Source of the DNA: an uncultured Collinsella sp.
GTDB taxonomy: Bacteria; Actinomycetota; Coriobacteriia; Coriobacteriales; Coriobacteriaceae
Assembly: GCA_900541685.1 (NCBI GenBank)
Contig: UQKM01000023.1
Location: 1-28,222 of the forward strand
Direction of reading: 5' to 3'
DNA length: 28,222 nt
In this document: piece by piece, positions 21,000 to 28,222 of the stretch
Layout: each line of letters begins with the position of its first letter
How positions within the stretch are numbered: the first letter of the stretch is position 1
The notes under the pieces: generated by a model
Seen by the model: the letters and a program-made list of their open reading frames with translations, nothing else
Databases searched by the model: none
Told to the model about the DNA's origin: nothing
Translations under genes and position numbers: made by a program

Positions 21000-22436
21000 T
21001 TAGGCCTCCCCGCCGGTTACGCCAGCGCCATCTGCGCCTGCAGCCGCCAGGTCCACGCCCTCGGCAACCGTCGCCACGGCGTCGCCCGGCCAGGCAACCT
21101 TGGTCAGGTCGGCCGCGGCGAGCGACTCGGCGCTCACGGCATCCTCGCCCTGCTCCAACACGCGGCGACGCAGTGCGGCCGAAAGCGCGTGCGCCCACAG
21201 GCCCTCGGCCTCGGCCAGACGCTGCGTAGCGGGAGCGTCGGAGAGCAGGCCCTCGGGCGTATAGCATATAACGCTCGAGCGCTTAACGAACTCTTCGACC
21301 GAAAGCGGGTTGGAGAACATGGCCGTGCCGCCGGTCGGCAACGTGTGGTTGGGACCGGCAACGTAATCGCCGAGCGGCTCGGAGCTCCAAGCGCCCACAA
21401 AGATGGCGCCGGCGTTGCGAATGCCGCCGAGCAGGCCCATCGCATCCTTGCAGTGCAGCTCAAGGTGCTCGGGCGCCACGGTGTTCACGGCCTCGACGGC
21501 GGCCGCCATGTCGGCGGCCACCACGATGGCGCCTTCGTTATCGAGCGAAGCGCACGTAATCTCGGCACGCGGGGACTGCGCTACCAGAATGTCGATACCC
21601 GCCTCGACCTCACGCGCAAACTGCTCGTCGCAGGTCACCAGATAGCAGGCCGCCAGCGGATCGTGCTCGGCCTGAGCCATCAGGTCGGCCGCGACCACCA
21701 TAGGCTTGGCCGTGGCATCGGCCAGCACGCAGACCTCGGAGGGACCGGCGACCATGTCGATACCCACGTCACCCGAGACAATCTGCTTGGCAGCGGCAAC
21801 AAAGGCGTTGCCCGGGCCGGTGATTTTGTCGACGCGCGGAATGGTCTCGGTACCGTACGCCAGCGCGGCCACGGCCTGGGCGCCGCCCACCATATAGATT
21901 TCGTCCACGCCGCCGAGCTTTGCCGCGGCAAGCGTATACGGGCTGATCAGGCCGTCCTTTTGCGGCGGCGTCACCATGACCACGCGTTTGACGCCGGCCA
22001 CCTTGGCGGGAATGGCGTTCATAAGCACGGTGGAAGGGTACTGCGCACGACCGCCCGGCACATAGATGCCGGCCGCCGCGAGCGGGGTCACCTTAACGCC
22101 GAGCATCGTGCCGTCCGGGCGCGTGGTAAACCAGCTCTGCTCGACCTCGCGCTGGTGGAACTCGCGGATCTGGCGTGCAGCTTTCTCCAACGCGGCAACA
22201 AAGGCAGGATCGAGGCCTTCGAGCGCGGCATCGATCTGCTCCTGCGGCAGACGGAAGCTCTGCAGCTCAACGCCATCAAAACGCTGGCAGTAATCGCGCA
22301 CCGCGGCATTGCCGTTGGCGCGCACGTTGGCCACGATATCGCGGGCGGCGTCGACGATGTTTTGCGGCAGCACACCCTTGCGGTTGAGCTGGTTGGTAAC
22401 GAGGCGCTCACCGGGAGCAAGCTTGATGGTCTTCAT
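21000..22436 (-). CDS. hisD: Histidinol dehydrogenase
   Basis: A 478-residue zinc enzyme oxidising histidinol to histidine with two NAD+, the last two steps. The signature region IYVPGGRAQYPSTVLMNAIPAKVAGV, the zinc-binding AEHDP, catalytic VAPEHLEL and GPNHTLPTGG are present. It is longer than E. coli HisD (434): a C-terminal tail of about 45 residues rich in Ala, Gly and Val (ending TGGEA) has no known role. A weak GGGGAT precedes the ATG. The 105-bp gap to hisZG holds no gene. Confidence 0.98.
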   Translation of the reverse strand: MKTIKLAPGERLVTNQLNRKGVLPQNIVDAARDIVANVRANGNAAVRDYCQRFDGVELQSFRLPQEQIDAALEGLDPAFVAALEKAARQIREFHQREVEQSWFTTRPDGTMLGVKVTPLAAAGIYVPGGRAQYPSTVLMNAIPAKVAGVKRVVMVTPPQKDGLISPYTLAAAKLGGVDEIYMVGGAQAVAALAYGTETIPRVDKITGPGNAFVAAAKQIVSGDVGIDMVAGPSEVCVLADATAKPMVVAADLMAQAEHDPLAACYLVTCDEQFAREVEAGIDILVAQSPRAEITCASLDNEGAIVVAADMAAAVEAVNTVAPEHLELHCKDAMGLLGGIRNAGAIFVGAWSSEPLGDYVAGPNHTLPTGGTAMFSNPLSVEEFVKRSSVICYTPEGLLSDAPATQRLAEAEGLWAHALSAALRRRVLEQGEDAVSAESLAAADLTKVAWPGDAVATVAEGVDLAAAGADGAGVTGGEA

Positions 22437-22541
22437 ATCGGTATCCCCTATCGGTCGAGGTTGTGTTCGAAAAACGAGAGGCCGAGCGGCGGCGCCAATC
22501 GGTCCGCAGCCCGGATATGGGGGCGCCCGTGCGCGCTCGCG

Positions 22542-24257
22542 CTATTGTGCCGAGCCCGCGACGGGCTCAAAATGCTTGTCCTTCACGGCAGCAGCCAGGC
22601 GATCGGCAAGATCGCGTACGCGCGGATCCAGGCGAGCGGCACCCGGATTGACAAAGAAGCGCGCTGTGCAGTCCATGATGCGACCAGTAATAACCAGGTC
22701 GTTATCGCGCAGCGTGGCACCCGTGGCGGTAATGTCCACGATGCGATCGGTCATACCGACGATGGGGCCCAGCTCGATGTTACCGTGCAGCGAGACAATA
22801 TCGGCATTCACGCCGCGCTCGGCATACCAGGCACTCGCGATGCGCGGGTACTTGGTTGCCACGCGAAGCGAACCGCGGCGGGCATAGTTGCGCTCGGCCT
22901 GACCGGCGCGCCAAGCGGGCTCAGCCTCAATAAAGGTGCACAGGCCATAGCCCAGGTCGACCAGTTGCAGCAGGTTGAGGTCGGCCTCGATAAGCGAATC
23001 CCAACCACAGATGCCGCAATCGGCACCGCCGCAGCCCACAAAGGCGGGCGCATCGCTGGGTCGCACGATGACAAACTCGATATCGCCGACCGTGCCCTCG
23101 CCGGCACGTGTGTCGCGGCCGCGCACGATCAGGTGACGGCCGGGGTCGCGCAGTTCAGAGACGTCCAGGCCCGCGGCCTCGAGCACGTCGAGCGTGTCGG
23201 CCTTAAGCGAGCCCTTGGGAACGGCGATGCGCAGTGGGCCCTCGGCGCCACGGCCCGCGGCGTGATCGCCGTCGAAAGCGGCGTCCTCGGCCGAGGTGTG
23301 CGCGGCCTCCAGGCGCTCGAGCGAAAAGGCAAATCCCGCCGCCGGTACCTCGATGCCATCGCCGAACGCGCCGGTAAAGATGGAGTCGTAGCGACCGCCC
23401 GAACCCACCGGATCGGGCAGGCCACCGGCATAGGCCTTAAAGACCAGGCCCGTGTAGTAATCGAACGAGTTCATGATGGAGAAGTCGAAGGACAGCACCT
23501 GGGCGTCCTCGGGCGCCAGGCCCTCGACCAGGGCACGCAGCTCGCGCGTGAGCGGCGCGACGATACCGGCGGCCTCCAGCAGCGCGTCCACGCGGTCGAG
23601 CACTTCGGGGCCACCGTGCAAGCGCGGCAGCTCGCTAATGGCGGCCTTGACGGCCTCGGACTCGGCGCTTGCCGCCACGCGGGCATCGAGGCCCACAAAG
23701 TCATTGGCGTGCACGCAGCGCAGGGCCTCGGCAGCCAGCTCGCGATCCTCGCACGCCGCGAGCAGCTCCTTAAAAGGACGCACGCTACCTGCGATAATGC
23801 GCGCATCGGGCAGCGCCAGCTCGCGCACGGCCTCGGCTACCAGCGAGACAATCTCGACATCGCCCGCGGCATCGCCCGCACCGATAAGCTCAAAGCCCAG
23901 CTGCGTAAACTGGCGCGAGCCCCCAGCATTGCGCTGGCACTCGCGAACCACTGGTGCCTCGTAACGCAAGCGCAGGGGCAGGTCGGCCGCGCGCATGCGG
24001 GTCGAAACCAAGCGCACGATCGGCAACGTGTTGTCGGGACGGACCACCAGCAAACGCCCGTCATCGTCAAAGAGCTTAAACGGCGTGTCCGCAATGCGGC
24101 CACCTTCCTCGAGCGAACCCTTGTCCTCGAGCAGCGGCGTCTCGACCGGCAGGTAATGATGCTCCCTAAAGCAGCCCTTCACCGTACATGCGATCTCCTC
24201 GCGCGCCTGAGCCTCCTCGGGCAATATGTCCCGGAATCCCCACGGTGTGGCCGTCAT
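22542..24257 (-). CDS. Fused HisZ-HisG ATP phosphoribosyltransferase
   Basis: A 571-residue fusion of the regulatory HisZ (1-317) and the short-form catalytic HisG (342-571), joined by a linker of about 24 residues rich in Ala, Asp and Gly. It makes PR-ATP from ATP and PRPP, the first and feedback-controlled step. The HisZ part resembles class II histidyl-tRNA synthetase: RPDNTLPIVRL (73-83), QLGFELIGAGD (119-129), GGRYDSIFTGAFG (287-299). The HisG part starts LRIAVPKGSL and ends with the PRPP loop DITATGATLRDNDL. Usually hisZ and hisG are separate genes and form a hetero-octamer. The HisG stretch normally close to VEHGAADVGIVGKD reads VGCGGADCGICGWD, giving C409, C414 and C417. GGAGG lies 8 nt before the ATG. 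It heads the operon. Confidence 0.95.
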   Translation of the reverse strand: MTATPWGFRDILPEEAQAREEIACTVKGCFREHHYLPVETPLLEDKGSLEEGGRIADTPFKLFDDDGRLLVVRPDNTLPIVRLVSTRMRAADLPLRLRYEAPVVRECQRNAGGSRQFTQLGFELIGAGDAAGDVEIVSLVAEAVRELALPDARIIAGSVRPFKELLAACEDRELAAEALRCVHANDFVGLDARVAASAESEAVKAAISELPRLHGGPEVLDRVDALLEAAGIVAPLTRELRALVEGLAPEDAQVLSFDFSIMNSFDYYTGLVFKAYAGGLPDPVGSGGRYDSIFTGAFGDGIEVPAAGFAFSLERLEAAHTSAEDAAFDGDHAAGRGAEGPLRIAVPKGSLKADTLDVLEAAGLDVSELRDPGRHLIVRGRDTRAGEGTVGDIEFVIVRPSDAPAFVGCGGADCGICGWDSLIEADLNLLQLVDLGYGLCTFIEAEPAWRAGQAERNYARRGSLRVATKYPRIASAWYAERGVNADIVSLHGNIELGPIVGMTDRIVDITATGATLRDNDLVITGRIMDCTARFFVNPGAARLDPRVRDLADRLAAAVKDKHFEPVAGSAQ

Positions 24258-24293
24258 CTGGTGAGCCTCCTCATGCTGTGCTTCGTATAGAAC

Positions 24294-24323
24294 AGAAGAC
24301 CGGCATAGCTCCGCCGGTCTTCT
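24294..24323 (-). promoter_or_regulatory. Hairpin in the leader of the histidine operon
   Basis: A perfect 11-bp stem (AGAAGACCGGC with GCCGGTCTTCT) and an 8-nt loop, 37 bp before the hisZG start codon. On the minus strand a T-rich but broken tail follows (GTTCTAT). It may be the terminator of the upstream PTS-epimerase operon or part of a his leader. TATGCT upstream of it is a possible -10. The 169-bp region is too short for a T-box, and no run of His codons is seen. Confidence 0.5.
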
Positions 24324-24426
24324 GGGTACTTTAGCATACTAGAGTGTTTGCGGGGGAAATCCGTCGCAGCCGCTCACAGCGTATCCATTTGGAAACATAG
24401 GGCAGATTGCCGCAGCCCAACCCCAC

Positions 24427-25263
24427 CTAGGCGCCAATCGCACGACGATACTCTGCCATTACCTGCGCATCGGCAGCTGCGGGGTCGGCAAAATAGCGCC
24501 CGTCATAGGTCTCGGCCGAAACAACTCCGCGATAGCCGCGCGCCACCAGCCTATCCAGGTCAGCGCGCATATCGCGGTCGCCGTCACCCCAGGCAAGATG
24601 CGTCGTGCCATCTGCCGCAACATCGACAAAATGCACGTGGGCGACATCATCGCCAAGCAGATCGAAATAATCGTCGATGGTATCCCCCGCCACCGCCATG
24701 GCGCCCATATCCAGACATGCCTTAAGTGCCGGATGATCAACTGCCTCGATCATGCGCTTCGTATCGGCCGCCGAGTTCACGATCATCGACTCAACTGGCT
24801 GCAGGGCCTCGAGCACCAGTCGCACGCCGCGCTCTCCCGCATGCTCGGCAATCGCACGCAGCATCGAGGCGCTGCGACCCCACGCGTCCTCGATCGGCTC
24901 GTTCAAAAATGCCCAGCCGCTCGAGACCATGACCTGCTCGGCTCTAAGTTCCGCCGCGATATCTACAACGTTCTTAAAGTACGCGAGCGTGCGGGCACGC
25001 GCTTCATTCCCGCGCGCCGCGATATTCCACGGCTTGGGGTTGTTCTGTTCGGGACAAAGCCCCACAATCCGAACCCCATACCGCTGTGACAGCTCCCGCA
25101 CCTGCTCGAGCGAATCGTATCCATGGCAATCGACATACAGATGCATTGCCCCGGTCCAAAGCTCGCAACACGTGTAGCCCGAGGCCGCTGCCGAGGAAAG
25201 GAATTCCTCAAGGTCAAAATAACGGTGGCTGATATTCATGACGGCAAGTTGCGGATACTCCAT
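24427..25263 (-). CDS. FrlC-like sugar isomerase/epimerase (xylose isomerase-like TIM barrel)
   Basis: A 278-residue TIM-barrel epimerase. From memory it resembles E. coli FrlC, which interconverts fructoselysine and psicoselysine: CELWTGAMHLY, VRIVGLCPEQNN, VSSGWAFLNEP, LVLEALQPVESMIVNSAAD, CLDMGAMA, HVHFVDVAADGTTHLAWGDGD and GVVSAETY align in order. Metal ligands are expected at E155 (LEALQP), the Asp of CLDMG, the His of HVHFVD and the Glu of SAETY. I chose the ATG at 25263 with AAAGGTGG before it; the GTG at 25272 overlaps that site. It follows the PTS IID gene with a terminator-like hairpin between. The exact substrate is an inference from the FrlB-like neighbour. Confidence 0.82.
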   Translation of the reverse strand: MEYPQLAVMNISHRYFDLEEFLSSAAASGYTCCELWTGAMHLYVDCHGYDSLEQVRELSQRYGVRIVGLCPEQNNPKPWNIAARGNEARARTLAYFKNVVDIAAELRAEQVMVSSGWAFLNEPIEDAWGRSASMLRAIAEHAGERGVRLVLEALQPVESMIVNSAADTKRMIEAVDHPALKACLDMGAMAVAGDTIDDYFDLLGDDVAHVHFVDVAADGTTHLAWGDGDRDMRADLDRLVARGYRGVVSAETYDGRYFADPAAADAQVMAEYRRAIGA

Positions 25264-25279
25264 CTTGTCCACCTTTCGG

Positions 25280-25314
25280 CAAAAGGGCGCCGCAGCACAA
25301 TGTGCGCGACGCCC
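25280..25314 (-). terminator. Terminator-like hairpin between PTS IID and the epimerase
   Basis: On the minus strand GGGCGTCGC-GCAC pairs with GTGC-t-GCGGCGCCC around ATT, followed by TTTTG. The stem has 13 pairs, one G-U on the minus strand only. It ends about 20 bp before the epimerase ATG, so no promoter fits between. Partial termination would lower epimerase expression relative to the PTS. Confidence 0.8.
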
Positions 25315-25346
25315 CCTCTTACATTGTTTTGATTATGACGGATGCC

Positions 25347-26183
25347 CTACTGAACACCAAGCACTCCAAAGAACGCGCCGGCGATACTCACGAGCAGGAT
25401 CACGAGCATGATAAGCAGCGGATTCATCTTCTTCTTGAGCATGAGATAGACAATTCCAAACAGCCCCATCGTGACAAAGCCCGGGAAGATTCCGTTGAGC
25501 AGCTCGGCGAGCGTCTGAGCGCCATCGTCCGCGCCGACCATGAGCGGAATGTCCACGGTGACCATCTCCATGGTCATAGCGCCGATCACCATGGCGCCCA
25601 TGATAGAGGCCATCTTGACGATCGTGTCCATAATGCCCGATTCCTGGACCTTGCTGATCATGTCCGAACCAAAGCGATATCCCACAAACGTCAGCAGGTA
25701 ACGGATGATGTAGTGGGGGACGTTGAACACGAGCAGGAACAAAATCGGGCCAAGAATAGAGCCCTGCAGCGCCAGCGACGTACCGACGCCCGTCGCCAAA
25801 ATACGCAACGTGCCCCAGTAGAAGGCATCGCCCACGCCGGACAGCGGTCCCATCAAAGCAAGCTTGACATTAGAGATCGCGCTCGTGTCAAAGTTATCTT
25901 CGGTGGCGTTGACTTCTTCCATTGCGGCAGCAATGGACATGGGGAGCGTCGAGATATACGGCGTGACGTTATAGAGCTCCATATGGCGCTTGAGTGCGGC
26001 CTTAAAGTCCGCATCCTGCGGATACAGCTTGCGAAGGATCGGCATAAGGGCCCACATAAAGCCGATATGGCCCATACGCTCGTAGTTCCAGGAATGCTCA
26101 TAGGGAATCGAGCGCCAGAACAGCTTCTTAAGGTCTGCGCGGGAAATCAGCCCGTCGTAAGAAGACTCAAACTTAAAACTCAT
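25347..26183 (-). CDS. PTS IID component, mannose family
   Basis: A 278-residue membrane subunit which, with IIC, forms the transport channel of a mannose-family PTS. The N-terminal region SRADLKKLFWRSIPYEHSWNYERMG is the IID hallmark, followed by GPLSGVGDAFYWGTLRILATG. Hydrophobic segments occur near 140-175 and in the C-terminal half, the last being PLLIMLVILLVSIAGAFFGVL. I placed the start at 26183 (MSFKFESS); it overlaps the IIC gene by 11 bp. GGGAG lies 8 nt upstream. Confidence 0.95.
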   Translation of the reverse strand: MSFKFESSYDGLISRADLKKLFWRSIPYEHSWNYERMGHIGFMWALMPILRKLYPQDADFKAALKRHMELYNVTPYISTLPMSIAAAMEEVNATEDNFDTSAISNVKLALMGPLSGVGDAFYWGTLRILATGVGTSLALQGSILGPILFLLVFNVPHYIIRYLLTFVGYRFGSDMISKVQESGIMDTIVKMASIMGAMVIGAMTMEMVTVDIPLMVGADDGAQTLAELLNGIFPGFVTMGLFGIVYLMLKKKMNPLLIMLVILLVSIAGAFFGVLGVQ

Positions 26184-26964
26184 CGAACCCACTCCCAATC
26201 GCAGGATCCTCGGTTGCCACTGCGGGCTGCTCCGCCTTTTTCTTGTCACCCAAAACCGTCATCGCGACGACGATAATCGCGGCAAAGATCGCCACGCCCG
26301 TCGTGCTAATGCCAAAGTAGGCGACGAGGAAGAAGCCAGCGAAGAAGAACGGAGCCACTGTTTTGTTCATAATCATCTGCGCCAGCATCGCAAAGCCGAG
26401 TGCGGGCAAGAAGGCGGCGGCGACATCCATGCCGGTCTGAACGAAATCGGGGATGATGTTGAGCAGGCTGGCAACAGCATCGGCGCCAAAGAAGAATGCC
26501 AGGGGAATGATCAGCAGGCCGCACCAGCTCTGCGCGTAACCGGCGATGAGCATGTTGCGCGTGATGGCCTTGGTGTCTCCGTCCTCGACGTTTTTGTCGA
26601 TACGGTGCACCAGCAGCAGCATGACCGGCTGGCCCAGGGCCGTATCGAGCGCCAGGACGATCGTTGCGATGGGAATGCCCAGGGTCAGGGCCGCCGAAGC
26701 GTCCGCGCCGGCCTGCATGGCAAGCGACACGCCCAGAATGGTTCCGGAAATCGTATCGGGCGGGTTATACGCACCGACCGAGATGGCACCGACCATGGCA
26801 AGCTCCATCGTGGCGCCCATAATGGTGCCGGTCACCACATCGCCCATGACAAGGCCGACCAACGGTCCGAGCACAATGGGGCGCTGAAGGTAACTCGTAC
26901 CGGTCAGCCACTCGGAATAGCCCAAAAGGGCGATCAGGAAAATCAGGATCGTCTTGATAACCAT
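26173..26964 (-). CDS. PTS IIC component, mannose/sorbose family
   Basis: A 263-residue polytopic membrane protein forming the sugar channel. Family motifs are YLQRPIVLGPLVGLVMGDVVTG (25-46), GATMELAMVGAISVGAYNPPD (50-70) and GIPIATIVLALDTA (95-108). About seven or eight hydrophobic segments are visible, and the last 30 residues form a polar tail (DKKKAEQPAVATEDP) that overlaps the IID start. Its start codon is 8 bp after the IIB stop codon. The sugar cannot be read from sequence. Confidence 0.95.
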   Translation of the reverse strand: MVIKTILIFLIALLGYSEWLTGTSYLQRPIVLGPLVGLVMGDVVTGTIMGATMELAMVGAISVGAYNPPDTISGTILGVSLAMQAGADASAALTLGIPIATIVLALDTALGQPVMLLLVHRIDKNVEDGDTKAITRNMLIAGYAQSWCGLLIIPLAFFFGADAVASLLNIIPDFVQTGMDVAAAFLPALGFAMLAQMIMNKTVAPFFFAGFFLVAYFGISTTGVAIFAAIIVVAMTVLGDKKKAEQPAVATEDPAIGSGFDEF

Positions 26965-26972
26965 GACAGCCC

Positions 26973-27443
26973 CTAACCGATGACCTTTGCGGCGTCAGTC
27001 TTCGCATCCGCCGGAATCATCTGAATGAACAGCTCATAGCCCTCGCCGAGCAGCTCCTTCACGTAGCCCTCGTTCTCGGGCGTAAGGAATACGCTCGTCG
27101 AGACCTGGCGGGCATCCTCGCTAAAGGCCACATTGCCGAGGTTGATCTTCTTGACGCCCATCGCCTTGGCGACGGCACCGGCCTGCTGGATCGTCTCGCA
27201 AACCACGAAGAGCTTGTACTTGTCGGCCACACCGCTCTGAAGCGCCTTGACGGCGTCCTCGGTGTTTTTGACAACGACCTTGCAGCCCTCCGGCTTTGCA
27301 AGGGACAGGGCCTGCAGACGAAGCTTGTCGTTGAGGACCGTGTCGCTCACTAACAGGATGCAGTCGGCACCCAGAGCCGAGGTCCAGCTAACGGCAACCT
27401 GACCGTGAAGCAGTCGATAGTCCACGCGAATCATCTGAATCAT
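26973..27443 (-). CDS. PTS IIB component, mannose family
   Basis: A 156-residue cytosolic phosphocarrier. The phosphorylated residue is H13 in VDYRLLHGQVAVSW; mannose-family IIB uses His instead of the Cys of other families. KINLGNVAF and the C-terminal GYELFIQMIPAD are typical. AGGAG lies 6 nt before the ATG. It takes phosphate from IIA (next gene upstream) and passes it to the sugar through IIC/IID. Confidence 0.96.
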   Translation of the reverse strand: MIQMIRVDYRLLHGQVAVSWTSALGADCILLVSDTVLNDKLRLQALSLAKPEGCKVVVKNTEDAVKALQSGVADKYKLFVVCETIQQAGAVAKAMGVKKINLGNVAFSEDARQVSTSVFLTPENEGYVKELLGEGYELFIQMIPADAKTDAAKVIG

Positions 27444-27459
27444 GATGTGCTCCTAACGA

Positions 27460-27876
27460 TTAAAACTCATCGAGTTCGGCCTGCCCCAGCAGGTCGTTGA
27501 CGTACTTGACCTTGGTGTCGTCCGCCTCGACGATCTGGCGAATGGCCTCATCGATCGGGGTGGAGTCGGGCTCGAACAGCAGCTGAATAAGGAGCGGCAG
27601 GTTCATATTGGTCACCAGGTGCGTGTTGGGACGCGTCTGGACGATCTTGGTGAACTCGTTGTTGACGCTGCCGCCAAAGAGGTCAGTGCACACGACAACT
27701 TCGTCGTCCGCGGCAAAGCCGTCCAGAATCGCTGCAGCCTCCTTGGACAGGTCCTCGTTTCCGTCGACATACATAGAGAGCGCATGGACGTTTTCGCGCT
27801 CACCGGAAAGCAGGCCGATGCTCTCGACGATTCCAGACGCGAAATGAGCATGGGACGCCACGATAAACTGCCTCAT
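27460..27876 (-). CDS. PTS IIA component, mannose family
   Basis: A 138-residue cytosolic protein phosphorylated by HPr. The active-site histidine is most likely H9 in IVASHAHFASGI; H11 is nearby. VVVCTDLFGGSVNNEF is the conserved helix-turn with the DLFGGSP-like motif. The protein matches the IIA domain of ManX in length. GGAAGGGG precedes the ATG. It is the first PTS gene, 86 bp after the FrlB-like stop codon, with a terminator-like hairpin in the gap. Confidence 0.95.
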   Translation of the reverse strand: MRQFIVASHAHFASGIVESIGLLSGERENVHALSMYVDGNEDLSKEAAAILDGFAADDEVVVCTDLFGGSVNNEFTKIVQTRPNTHLVTNMNLPLLIQLLFEPDSTPIDEAIRQIVEADDTKVKYVNDLLGQAELDEF

Positions 27877-27905
27877 TCGATCCCCTTCCTAGCGAATTTC
27901 GGCAT

Positions 27906-27933
27906 AAAAATGCCCGGACGCATGCGCCCGGGC
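27906..27933 (-). terminator. Terminator-like hairpin between the SIS gene and PTS IIA
   Basis: GCCCGG and CCGGGC form the base of a GC-rich stem, with CGC/GCG inside and one G-U pair on the minus strand only. A-TTTTT-ATG follows. It lies 29 bp after the FrlB-like stop codon and about 30 bp before the IIA start codon, leaving no space for a complete promoter. It could therefore set a lower level for the PTS genes than for the enzyme, or mark an RNA end. Confidence 0.85.
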
Positions 27934-27962
27934 AGGGTGCTTCTTAAATGAGTGGTCAACTA

Positions 27963-28222
27963 TTAGTAGTCGAACTGGTGATAGTAGCGACGGTAGTTGA
28001 GGTTGTGCTTGGTGACCGTCTCGTAGTAAGCGGCAAGGCGATCGGTGATCAGCGAGGAAAGGATCCACGGAGACACGATGACGCGGAACTCGTCGTCAAG
28101 GCCGGGGATCGCGAACTCGGCGGTGTCGATGATGTTGATGTCGGTGTCGCCGGTCACGCCGCGGTTGAGGAACGCGCGGACGCGCTCGTCGAGCTTGCGG
28201 TTCTCGTCCTCGCCCATGAACA
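27963..28222 (-). CDS. SIS-domain sugar-phosphate enzyme, FrlB/GfrF-like (C-terminal part)
   Basis: The last 85 or so residues of a protein whose start lies beyond the window; the frame is open to the edge, and the ATG at 28217 is probably internal because no ribosome binding site precedes it. The fragment FMGEDENRKLDERVRAFLNRG, IIDTAEF and the end YRRYYHQFDY resemble the C-terminus of fructoselysine-6-phosphate deglycase (FrlB) and the related GfrE/GfrF enzymes, which release lysine and glucose-6-phosphate. Its place directly before a mannose-family PTS matches the Salmonella gfr operon type. Other SIS isomerases cannot be excluded from the fragment alone. Confidence 0.75.
   Translation of the reverse strand, partial: FMGEDENRKLDERVRAFLNRGVTGDTDINIIDTAEFAIPGLDDEFRVIVSPWILSSLITDRLAAYYETVTKHNLNYRRYYHQFDY

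Noticed and set aside
20976..24290. Very long plus-strand open frame (1104 codons) across hisC, hisD and hisZG
   Set aside because: It is antisense to well-supported his genes in GC-rich DNA, where complementary frames lack stop codons. Its composition is rich in His, Arg and Gly and resembles no protein.
24258..24426. T-box or histidine-codon attenuator before the his operon
   Set aside because: The leader is too short for a T-box, there is no antiterminator core, and no short ORF with consecutive His codons.

Overview
The window looks like chromosomal DNA of a GC-rich actinobacterium of the class Coriobacteriia, most likely Collinsella or a close relative. This rests on the codon use, the fused HisZ-HisG and fused CydDC-type proteins, the eno-divIC-ppx cluster, and a gut-type mannose-family PTS linked to Amadori-sugar enzymes. 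I could run no search, so the genus is an inference.

Layout, left to right. (1) 1-800, minus strand: a galactitol-type PTS IIB protein without partners, then a VOC-fold protein and a terminator. (2) 869-1743, plus strand: a membrane-anchored repeat protein, tRNA-Leu(UAA) and its terminator. (3) 1676-3471: an accessory stretch with a duplicated tRNA 3' end plus terminator, a 69-nt palindrome, a 33-bp-period repeat array, and an AAA ATPase/DUF4143 gene. (4) 3488-6753, minus: eno, divIC-like gene and ppx/gppA. (5) 7036-8498, plus: a second AAA ATPase/DUF4143 gene with its own, different 33-bp-period array. (6) 8549-10501, minus: a stand-alone LarC C-terminal domain, a YfcE-like phosphodiesterase and mazG. 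(7) 10886-14886, plus: a single-chain CydDC-type exporter overlapping a YgbA-family gene. (8) 15007-15918, plus: a PHP-family phosphatase, probably histidinol-phosphatase. (9) 15946-24257, minus: the histidine operon hisZG-D-C-B-H-A-F-I-(75-aa protein)-E. (10) 24427-28222, minus: a FrlB-like SIS protein cut by the window edge, mannose-family PTS IIA-IIB-IIC-IID, and a FrlC-like epimerase.

How the genes work together. The histidine genes plus the convergent PHP phosphatase would cover all ten steps from PRPP and ATP to histidine. The right-hand PTS cluster reads as uptake and breakdown of fructoselysine-type Amadori compounds. Hairpins resembling intrinsic terminators separate the transporter genes from the enzyme genes on both sides, with no room for new promoters. 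CydDC and YgbA are translationally coupled, which suggests a shared role in respiration or nitrosative stress.

The most unusual feature is the pair of AAA/DUF4143 ATPase genes. Both lie opposite to the conserved housekeeping cluster and flank it. Each is preceded by three direct repeats spaced exactly 33 bp, but the two repeat sequences are unrelated. This suggests an accessory module made of an ATPase/nuclease-like gene and a private, helically phased DNA array.
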